Below, piece after piece: positions 1 through 5,203 of a stretch of DNA of 5,203 nt. Made by a program: the position numbers and the translations under genes. Each line of letters begins with the position of its first letter. Position 1 is the stretch's first letter. Source of the DNA: Burkholderiales bacterium (lineage in GTDB: Bacteria; Pseudomonadota; Gammaproteobacteria; Burkholderiales; Burkholderiaceae_C); NCBI GenBank assembly GCA_005786815.1, contig SYDB01000030.1, positions 1 to 5,203 on the forward strand, read 5' to 3'. Under the pieces are notes generated by a model, which had not been told where the DNA came from, searched no databases, and worked only from the letters and a program-made list of their open reading frames with translations.

Positions 1-1
1 A

Positions 2-835
2 CAGGCCATGCGCTATGCGGTGTTGGATGGCGGCAAAAGGCTGCGCCCCCTCTTGGTATTGGCTGCACGTGAAGCGGTGGCCAATGGCGTCGAAGACAAA
101 GTGCTAGACGCTGCAGCCTTGCGTGCGGCCTGTGCCGTTGAGTTGATTCATGCGTATTCCTTGGTGCACGACGATATGCCTTGCATGGATAACGATGTGT
201 TGCGGCGAGGCAAACCCACAGTTCATGTGCATTTCGGTGAGGCACAAGCTTTGTTGGCGGGTGATGCATTGCAAGCTTTGGCGTTTGAATTGCTCACACC
301 TGAAAATAATCCATCAACTGGTTCACACGGCCTCACGAATATTCCTGATGAAGTGCAGGCGCGTTTATGTCGGTTGTTGGCTAAAGCGGCAGGCTTTAAC
401 GGAATGGCAGGTGGCCAAGCCATTGATTTAGCAAGCGTGGGGTTAGCTTTAAATGAACAGCAATTGCGTGAAATGCACCACCTTAAAACGGGTGCTTTGC
501 TATCAGCCAGCGTCATGATGGGCGCTGTCTGCGGAAATATCAGTGCACAAACTTGGAGTTGTTTAGAGCGTTACGGTCAAGCGATGGGCTTGGCGTTTCA
601 GGTGGTGGACGACGTCTTGGACGTGACGGCTGACTCTGTCACTTTGGGTAAAACAGCAGGAAAAGATGCGGCCAATGACAAGCCTACGTATGTATCCTTG
701 CTTGGATTAGCCCAAGCCCAAAAATATGCTGAGCAATTGCTCCATGAGGCCCTTAAAGCCCTTGAAGACAGTGGTTTGAAGTCTGCGCATAGCCTCGCTG
801 CTTTGGCGCAACGTGTGGTGAATCGGAAAACGTGA
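2..835 (+). CDS. ispA: Farnesyl diphosphate synthase (geranyltranstransferase), 5'-truncated by the window edge
   Basis: This cytoplasmic prenyl synthase condenses isopentenyl diphosphate with dimethylallyl and then geranyl diphosphate to make C15 farnesyl diphosphate, the precursor of quinone side chains and undecaprenyl phosphate. The reading frame is open to the left edge (Q-A before [14 protein letters not shown]), so the ATG at 8 is internal. About 35 residues are missing compared with the 299-residue E. coli IspA. Numbering from the ATG at 8, GGKRLRP is at 8-14, the first Asp-rich motif DDMPCMD at 55-61, RRGKPT at 66-71, GGQAIDL at 135-141, KTGAL at 160-164, and the second Asp-rich motif DDVLD at 201-205. 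The two Asp motifs bind the Mg-diphosphates. A Tyr five residues before the first motif (Y50) is the known chain-length determinant of C15 synthases, which favours FPP over longer products. The stop TGA at 833-835 touches or overlaps the dxs start, as expected of an operon. Confidence 0.96.
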   Translation, partial: QAMRYAVLDGGKRLRPLLVLAAREAVANGVEDKVLDAAALRAACAVELIHAYSLVHDDMPCMDNDVLRRGKPTVHVHFGEAQALLAGDALQALAFELLTPENNPSTGSHGLTNIPDEVQARLCRLLAKAAGFNGMAGGQAIDLASVGLALNEQQLREMHHLKTGALLSASVMMGAVCGNISAQTWSCLERYGQAMGLAFQVVDDVLDVTADSVTLGKTAGKDAANDKPTYVSLLGLAQAQKYAEQLLHEALKALEDSGLKSAHSLAALAQRVVNRKT

Positions 836-838
836 ACA
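832..838 (+). promoter_or_regulatory. Start/stop junction of ispA and dxs (two candidate dxs starts)
   Basis: The bases GTGAACATG at 832-840 contain a GTG start overlapping the TGA stop of ispA by four bases, and a second in-frame ATG two bases after the stop. No strong Shine-Dalgarno precedes either; the best is CGGA at 824-827, which leaves 4 bases to the GTG and 10 to the ATG. Both layouts fit re-initiation by ribosomes finishing ispA, so Dxs output is likely tied to ispA translation. This is inference from spacing only. Confidence 0.5.
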
Positions 839-2703
839 TGTCAAACTTACTCAATACGATCAACTCTCCTGCAGACTTGCGTGCATTGCCGCGACAACAA
901 CTTGGGCCCCTAGCCGATGAACTGCGTGCGTATTTATTAAAGAGCGTCGCGCAGACAGGCGGACATTTGAGTTCCAACCTAGGTACTGTTGAATTAACAG
1001 TTGCCTTGCACTATGTTTTCAATACGCCGCATGACCGGGTGGTGTGGGATGTAGGCCACCAAACGTATCCGCACAAAATTTTGACGGGTAGACGCGAGCA
1101 AATGTCTACCTTGCGCCAGCGACACGGCTTGAGTGGATTTCCACGTCGCAGTGAAAGCGAGTTCGATAGCTTCGGAACTGCGCATTCATCTACGAGTATT
1201 TCTGCCGCGCTCGGCATGGGTATGGCGGCGGTACAAAAAGGCGAGTCGCGCCATTCGATCGCCGTCATCGGTGACGGAGCGATGACCGCTGGCATGGCCT
1301 TTGAAGCAATGAACAACGCTGGCGTAACCAATGCTCGTTTTCTGGTGATCTTGAATGACAACGATATGTCGATTAGCCCACCCGTGGGTGCATTGAATCG
1401 TTATTTGGCGCAACTGATGAGTGGGCGCTTCTATTCAACTGCCAAAGAAGTTGGCAAACAAGTGCTCAAAGGCGCACCACCTTTGTTTGAATTAGCCAAG
1501 CGCTTTGAAGAGCAGGCCAAAGGCTTGGTGGTACCTGCAACATTGTTTGAAAAGTTTGGTTTTAACTACATCGGCCCTATAGACGGTCACGATTTGGATT
1601 CGCTTATTCCAACTCTACAAAATCTTAAGAACCTAGAAGGCCCACAGTTCTTGCACGTGGTGACCAAAAAAGGCCAAGGCTATGAATTGGCTGAAGCCGA
1701 CCCTGTCGCCTACCACGGCCCCGGTAAATTTGACCCCGCAGTCGGCTTGGTGCCCTCCACCACAGTTGCAAAAACTACGTTTACCCAAGTGTTTGGCCAA
1801 TGGCTGTGTGATATGGCCGAGCACGACCCTTTATTGGTAGGCATCACGCCAGCGATGCGTGAAGGCTCTGGCATGGTGGCGTTTCACAAGCGCTTTCCAG
1901 ACCGTTATTACGATGTTGGAATTGCCGAACAACATGCTTTGACATTTGCTGCTGGCTTAGCTTGTGAAGGCGTTAAACCTGTCGTGGCAATTTACTCTAC
2001 CTTTCTGCAACGGGCCTATGACCAACTCATACACGATGTTGCGTTGCAAAAATTACCTATGGTGTTGGCTCTTGACAGGGCGGGTATTGTGGGTGCGGAT
2101 GGTGCAACACATGCTGGTGTTTTTGATATTGCGTATCTGCGTTGTATTCCCCATGTCAGCATTGCTTGCCCTGCTGATGAGAATGAATGCCGCCAATTGC
2201 TCACAACTGCCTACCAGCAAGACCACTGTGTTGCTGTGCGTTATCCCAGAGGTTCTGGTGTTGGCGTACCTGTTGAGGCAGGCTTGAAAGCCTTACCCTT
2301 TGGAAAAGCAGAAATACGTCGTCAGGTACAACAATCTACCCTAGGTGATAGGCGTATTGCATTATTGGCGTTTGGCACTTTGTTGTATCCAGCCCTGGAA
2401 GTTGGCGAAGCAATGAACGCGACAGTGGTGAACATGCGGTGGGCCAAGCCACTTGATATCGAGCTGCTGGCGCACATTGCTACTGAGCACGATGCGTTGG
2501 TCACTTTGGAGGAGGGGGCAACCATGGGCGGGGCAGGTTCGGCAGTGCTTGAGGTTTTACAAATGCTTGCGTTACCAAAACCTGTCTTGGTGTTAGGCAT
2601 TTCTGATGTTTTTACCGAGCATGGAGACCCTGTTAAGTTATTAGTTGAGTTAGGACTTGATGCCCAAGGGATAGAGGCCTCTATTCGTAAACGTTTCTAT
2701 TAG
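838..2703 (+). CDS. dxs: 1-deoxy-D-xylulose-5-phosphate synthase
   Basis: This thiamine-diphosphate enzyme joins pyruvate and glyceraldehyde 3-phosphate to give DXP with loss of CO2, the entry step of the MEP isoprenoid pathway and also a source for thiamine and pyridoxal. From the ATG at 838 the protein has 621 residues, against 620 in E. coli. Every key residue sits at the E. coli position minus six: H43 (H49), the GDG motif at 145-147 with Mg ligands D146, N175 and M177, H293 (H299), catalytic E364 (E370) within [12 protein letters not shown], and H425 (H431) within DGATHAG. The ThDP-binding domain covers about 1-300, the pyrimidine domain 313-480 and the C-terminal transketolase-like domain 490-615. 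The start is uncertain: a GTG at 832 overlaps the ispA stop (GTGA) and adds two residues. I prefer 838 because MSNLLNTIN resembles the usual N-terminus in relatives as I remember it. The Shine-Dalgarno is poor (CGGA at 824-827), which suggests translational coupling to ispA. The enzyme looks intact. Confidence 0.97.
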   Translation: MSNLLNTINSPADLRALPRQQLGPLADELRAYLLKSVAQTGGHLSSNLGTVELTVALHYVFNTPHDRVVWDVGHQTYPHKILTGRREQMSTLRQRHGLSGFPRRSESEFDSFGTAHSSTSISAALGMGMAAVQKGESRHSIAVIGDGAMTAGMAFEAMNNAGVTNARFLVILNDNDMSISPPVGALNRYLAQLMSGRFYSTAKEVGKQVLKGAPPLFELAKRFEEQAKGLVVPATLFEKFGFNYIGPIDGHDLDSLIPTLQNLKNLEGPQFLHVVTKKGQGYELAEADPVAYHGPGKFDPAVGLVPSTTVAKTTFTQVFGQWLCDMAEHDPLLVGITPAMREGSGMVAFHKRFPDRYYDVGIAEQHALTFAAGLACEGVKPVVAIYSTFLQRAYDQLIHDVALQKLPMVLALDRAGIVGADGATHAGVFDIAYLRCIPHVSIACPADENECRQLLTTAYQQDHCVAVRYPRGSGVGVPVEAGLKALPFGKAEIRRQVQQSTLGDRRIALLAFGTLLYPALEVGEAMNATVVNMRWAKPLDIELLAHIATEHDALVTLEEGATMGGAGSAVLEVLQMLALPKPVLVLGISDVFTEHGDPVKLLVELGLDAQGIEASIRKRFY

Positions 2704-2713
2704 ATGTCTGCGT

Positions 2714-2783
2714 GAAAGCAAAAGCCTTATTTTTGAAGGAATAAATAACGGGTATTCCCGATGTAGGGTTAGATTTTGCTTTC
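2714..2783. repeat. Perfect 10-bp inverted repeat flanking the upstream half of the TRAP promoter
   Basis: GAAAGCAAAA at 2714-2723 is the exact reverse complement of TTTTGCTTTC at 2774-2783, with 50 bases between. The right arm ends one base before the TATAAT at 2785-2790, covering the spacer of the putative promoter. The left arm begins 10 bases after the dxs stop. A short CGGG-TATT-CCCG palindrome at 2749-2760 lies between the arms, close to but not at their shared centre. The arrangement could be two operator half-sites or a stem in read-through RNA from dxs. The repeat itself is seen directly; its role is not known. Confidence 0.45.
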
Positions 2784-2797
2784 CTATAATTTAATGA
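2762..2797 (+). promoter_or_regulatory. Candidate sigma-70 promoter for the TRAP binding-protein gene, with perfect -10
   Basis: TATAAT at 2785-2790 is a perfect -10 hexamer. The -35 region 17 bases upstream (TGTAGG, 2762-2767) is poor and there is no TG extension, so the promoter may need an activator. Initiation would fall near A2797, giving a leader of about 61 bases before the ATG at 2858. Prediction from sequence only. Confidence 0.4.
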
Positions 2798-2804
2798 GAA
2801 TTTA

Positions 2805-2840
2805 TTTACGCGTACAGCAAGTAATTCTTTAATTTTCATT
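2805..2840 (+). promoter_or_regulatory. Second candidate promoter for the TRAP binding-protein gene
   Basis: TTTACG at 2805-2810 (4 of 6 to the -35 consensus) is followed, after a 17-base spacer, by TTTAAT at 2828-2833 (5 of 6 to the -10). Initiation near 2840 would leave a leader of about 18 bases that just contains the ribosome binding site. The region is AT-rich, so chance matches are likely. The 8-bp palindrome TACGCGTA at 2807-2814 overlaps the -35 box, and TTAAT-TTTC-ATTAA at 2829-2842 overlaps the -10. Confidence 0.25.
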
Positions 2841-2846
2841 AATCTT

Positions 2847-2851
2847 GGGAG
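2847..2851 (+). promoter_or_regulatory. Ribosome binding site of the TRAP binding-protein gene
   Basis: GGGAG lies six bases before the ATG at 2858. This is a strong Shine-Dalgarno at good spacing and fixes the start codon, in contrast to the weak site before dxs. Confidence 0.75.
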
Positions 2852-2857
2852 TCATTC

Positions 2858-3940
2858 ATGGATCGTCGTTCCGTTATTAAAAATACTGGTATTGCCGGTG
2901 TGTTAGCTGCTGGGGTAGCCCCAGTCGTTCATGCGCAAGGCGCCCCCATCCGTTGGCGCTTGGCCTCTAGCTTTCCAAAAGCACTGGACACCATTTATGG
3001 TGCAGCAGAGGACTTTGCAAGAGAAGTAGGTGAATTGTCGGGAGGAAGATTCACGATCAGCGTGCATGCTGCCGGTGAATTGATGCCTGCTTTTGGTGTG
3101 GTGGACGGCGTACAAAACGCCACAGTAGAGTGCGCCCACACAGCCCCCTACTACTTTTTTGGCAAAGATGAGACTTTTGCATTAGGTTGTGCCATTCCTT
3201 TCGGTTTGAACAGCCGTCAAATGACCGCTTGGATGTACCAAGGTAACGGAATGAAACTCATGCGTGAGTTCTACGCCAAGTACAACATCGTTAATTTCGT
3301 GATGGGAAATACTGGTGCCCAAATGGGGGGTTGGTATCGAAAAGAGATTAAGTCCGCCAAAGACATCAAGGGACTAAAAATTCGTATTGGTGGCTTTGCT
3401 GGAAAAGTCATTGAGCGTATGGGCGGTGTTCCTCAAAATATTCCCGGTGGTGAAATCTACACTGCTTTGGAAAAAGGAACTATTGATTCAGCAGAGTGGG
3501 TCGGTCCCTATGATGATCAAAAATTAGGATTCGGAAAAGTGGCTCCTTTTTATTACTATCCAGGATGGTGGGAGGGTGGTCCTCAACTCGATTTATTCGT
3601 CAACGATAAAGCCTTTGCGGGTTTATCTTCTGAGAACAAAGCCATTATCAAAAATGCGGCTGCATTTGCCCATTCGAATATGCAAGCTAAATACGATGCA
3701 AAGAACCCTGGCGCATTAAAAGAGTTGGTTGCCGCAAAAATTAAAGTCTTGCCCTTCCCTAAGGATGTAATGGACTTGGCATTCAAGGAATCAATGGCTT
3801 TGTATAGTGAACTCAATGCCAAAAACGAAAATTGGAAAAAAGTTTATCAAGACTACGACAATTTCCGCCGCGAGCAAAACCTTTGGTTCCGTTTTACAGA
3901 AGCGCGCTTTGACAGCTTTATGCAATCGCAAAAACTCTAA
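2858..3940 (+). CDS. dctP: TRAP transporter periplasmic solute-binding protein, TakP-like (probable 2-oxoacid binder)
   Basis: A 360-residue extracytoplasmic binding protein that should capture an organic acid in the periplasm and deliver it to a sodium-coupled TRAP permease. The N-terminus has a twin-arginine motif (DRRSVIK, residues 2-8), a hydrophobic stretch to about 22, and a likely cleavage site after VHA (24-26), so Tat export of the folded protein is predicted. The mature protein matches what I recall of Rhodobacter TakP, especially EWVGPYDDQKLGFGKVAP at 213-230 followed by YYYPGWWEGG at 232-241. The TakP ligand-site residues appear conserved one position earlier: Q155, R176 (carboxylate-binding arginine, in KIRIGGFAGK), and E213-W214. 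TakP binds pyruvate and other 2-oxoacids with sodium, but the same broad family includes lactate, mannitol and chloroaromatic binders, so the ligand is inferred. The gene has its own leader and RBS and ends at a strong terminator. The permease gene is convergent; no small-subunit (DctQ) gene is visible. Confidence 0.92.
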   Translation: MDRRSVIKNTGIAGVLAAGVAPVVHAQGAPIRWRLASSFPKALDTIYGAAEDFAREVGELSGGRFTISVHAAGELMPAFGVVDGVQNATVECAHTAPYYFFGKDETFALGCAIPFGLNSRQMTAWMYQGNGMKLMREFYAKYNIVNFVMGNTGAQMGGWYRKEIKSAKDIKGLKIRIGGFAGKVIERMGGVPQNIPGGEIYTALEKGTIDSAEWVGPYDDQKLGFGKVAPFYYYPGWWEGGPQLDLFVNDKAFAGLSSENKAIIKNAAAFAHSNMQAKYDAKNPGALKELVAAKIKVLPFPKDVMDLAFKESMALYSELNAKNENWKKVYQDYDNFRREQNLWFRFTEARFDSFMQSQKL

Positions 3941-3957
3941 AACTTTCAATGGGTTAT

Positions 3958-3989
3958 AAAAAAATCCCCGCTTTAAGCGGGGATTTTTT
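3958..3989. terminator. Bidirectional intrinsic terminator between the convergent TRAP genes
   Basis: A 7-bp perfect stem, TCCCCGC (3965-3971) with GCGGGGA (3977-3983), closes a TTTAA loop. It is preceded by seven A (3958-3964) and followed by six T (3984-3989), which extend the stem by A-T pairs and give a T-tract on both strands. It lies 17 bases after the plus-strand stop and 47 bases beyond the minus-strand stop, so it can end transcripts of both genes. The remaining bases up to 4036 hold only the small palindrome AAGCGCTT at 4021-4028. Confidence 0.93.
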
Positions 3990-4036
3990 ATTGGCAAAGC
4001 ACGGATGTAGATTGCGATGAAAGCGCTTGTAGGCTT

Positions 4037-5203
4037 TTACTTATTTCTCTTTTCGCTTTCTAATAAGGCCTTCATGGGATCGTCGTCAGCCGTTTTATTT
4101 TCCTCTTGAGATCCAGGTTGTGCCATCGAATCCTCATCTTCTTGTGTGGGCATTTCAAGCTGTTGCAGAATTTGCTCGGCGTTGAGGGTGTCAGATTTCT
4201 GTATGCCACCAGTAACCAAATTGGGGAACATGATCACGCAAGCCACCATAATCAACTGCAAGATGATGAAAGCGATTGACCCCTTATAAATTTCAATGGT
4301 TTTAACCGCAGGAATTAGTTTACCCGTAACCCGATCTGCATAGTCGAACTTCGCAGCCACGCTTCGCAGATAAAAGAGAGCAAAGCCAAAAGGCGGTGTG
4401 AGGAAGGAAGTTTGCAAGTTCATGGCAATGATCACCCCAAACCAAATCATGGCTTGGTCAGCAGTCATGCCAGGCACCATGCCGGGGAGAATTTTCTCAG
4501 CGACTGGTGCTAATAAGGGGATCACTATGAAAGCGATTTCAAAGAAATCAATAAAACATCCCAGCACGAAAACTAGCAGGTTAACCACTATCAGAAAACC
4601 CAAAGCGCCACCGGGAACTCCATCAAACAAATGTTCTACCCAAATGTGACCATCTGCCGCGTTGAAGGTAAAGCTAAATACAGTGGAACCGATCAAAATG
4701 AACATGACAAATGAAGCCAACTTGGCTGTATTGTCCAAGGCTTGTTTCATGATATCCATGGAGAGTCGTTTTTTGATTTTAGCCAAAATCAGAGAGCCAA
4801 CAGCGCCCATCGCGCCCCCTTCTGTTGGAGTGGCGACACCCAAGAAGATAGTTCCCAATACTAAGAAAATCAAAATCAAAGGGGGCATTAAAACAAAAGT
4901 AACTTGTTCGGCCAAGCGAGATAACAAGTGTTTTTTTGTAACTCGGTTGATGATGGCTAAAGCCAATCCGGTGATGGAGGCCAAAGTAAGAGACATGATG
5001 ACAATCTCATCTCCCCCTGACTCTCTTGAGCGTTCAAGCCACACAGTCATAAGAGAGTCATGCACTTGTGCCCATGAAAAACCGACTGCACCACAAATGA
5101 GGACCAAAACCAATAGAGATTTATGGCCCGAATTGCCGTTGTCTTCTTTGTAGAGCAAAGCTTCCGGAGGAAGTGCAGGGGCCATTTCTGGTTTAAAGAT
5201 GGC
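4037..5203 (-). CDS. dctM: TRAP transporter large permease subunit (DctM type), C-terminal part, 5'-truncated by the window edge
   Basis: The large inner-membrane subunit of a TRAP transporter carries the substrate and sodium pathway. The frame is open to the right edge (AIFKPE before the Met at 5185), so that Met is probably internal; 388 residues are visible. Numbering from the edge, hydrophobic segments lie near 29-45, 67-86, 101-123, 160-180, 200-218, 221-235, 252-279 and 308-327. Conserved DctM features are GVATPTEGGAMGAVG (122-136), FIDFFEIAFIVIPLLAP (217-233) and NLQTSFLTPPFGFALFYL (262-279). Residues 45-66 form a polar loop and 334-388 a hydrophilic tail with 14 acidic and 6 basic residues. 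The length suggests the large variant that partners mannitol/chloroaromatic/TakP-type binding proteins, which fits the convergent neighbour. Whether a DctQ domain is fused at the missing N-terminus, or a dctQ gene lies upstream, cannot be seen. Ends in TAA, then the shared terminator. Confidence 0.93.
   Translation of the reverse strand, partial: AIFKPEMAPALPPEALLYKEDNGNSGHKSLLVLVLICGAVGFSWAQVHDSLMTVWLERSRESGGDEIVIMSLTLASITGLALAIINRVTKKHLLSRLAEQVTFVLMPPLILIFLVLGTIFLGVATPTEGGAMGAVGSLILAKIKKRLSMDIMKQALDNTAKLASFVMFILIGSTVFSFTFNAADGHIWVEHLFDGVPGGALGFLIVVNLLVFVLGCFIDFFEIAFIVIPLLAPVAEKILPGMVPGMTADQAMIWFGVIIAMNLQTSFLTPPFGFALFYLRSVAAKFDYADRVTGKLIPAVKTIEIYKGSIAFIILQLIMVACVIMFPNLVTGGIQKSDTLNAEQILQQLEMPTQEDEDSMAQPGSQEENKTADDDPMKALLESEKRNK

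Noticed and set aside
8..835. Reading the ATG at 8 as the true ispA start
   Set aside because: The frame stays open to the left edge and the protein would lack the N-terminal helices normally ahead of the GGKRLRP motif, so the gene is cut by the window, not short.
1964..2287. Plus-strand 107-codon open frame inside dxs
   Set aside because: It is out of frame within the conserved catalytic part of dxs, which shows intact Glu364 and His425, and has no recognisable features of its own.
2749..2760. CGGG-TATT-CCCG palindrome as a terminator for ispA-dxs
   Set aside because: The stem is only 4 bp and no T-tract follows; it may be part of an operator but is too weak for an intrinsic terminator. 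No convincing terminator is visible after dxs.
4398..5153. Two plus-strand open frames (4398-4649 and 4662-5153) opposite the permease gene
   Set aside because: They are antisense to a well-supported DctM coding frame, show no recognisable family, and their Lys/Met/Thr-rich, low-complexity composition is what the reverse of a membrane-protein gene gives.
5183..5185. Met at 5185 (minus strand) as the true permease start
   Set aside because: The frame continues to the right edge without a stop, and the membrane segments of the N-terminal half of DctM are not in the visible part.

Overview
The window reads as ordinary chromosomal DNA of a betaproteobacterium, most likely order Burkholderiales and plausibly a freshwater Comamonadaceae with moderate GC. 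I infer this from the ispA-dxs gene order, from the wording of the Dxs and IspA proteins, and from the TRAP transporter genes of a type that is abundant in that group. I ran no database search, so the taxonomic call is judgement.

Layout: (1) Positions 1-835, plus strand, hold the 3' nine-tenths of ispA (farnesyl diphosphate synthase); its first ~35 codons lie left of the window. (2) dxs (1-deoxy-D-xylulose-5-phosphate synthase) follows with essentially no gap, at 838-2703 or from a GTG at 832 that overlaps the ispA stop. The pair supplies the first step of the MEP pathway and a later prenyl-chain step. (3) A 154-base AT-rich gap (2704-2857) contains a perfect TATAAT box, a second promoter-like pair, and a 10-bp perfect inverted repeat whose right arm ends one base before the TATAAT. 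(4) A complete Tat-exported TRAP solute-binding protein lies at 2858-3940, plus strand, and carries the residues expected of TakP-type 2-oxoacid binders. (5) A strong, symmetric intrinsic terminator at 3958-3989 sits in the 96-base gap between convergent genes. (6) The C-terminal 388 codons of a TRAP large permease (DctM type) occupy 4037-5203 on the minus strand; its start lies right of the window.

Functionally the window has two blocks. The first is isoprenoid precursor synthesis (ispA-dxs), probably co-transcribed and translationally coupled. The second is a TRAP uptake system in which the periplasmic binding protein and the membrane permease face each other on opposite strands instead of sharing one operon. 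The predicted ligand class of the binding protein (2-oxoacids such as pyruvate) touches the substrate of Dxs (pyruvate), but nothing here shows a regulatory link and the neighbourhood may be coincidental.

I found no mobile element, CRISPR array, RNA gene or clearly novel system. The points most worth a second look are the arrangement of the convergent TRAP genes and the inverted repeat at the binding-protein promoter.
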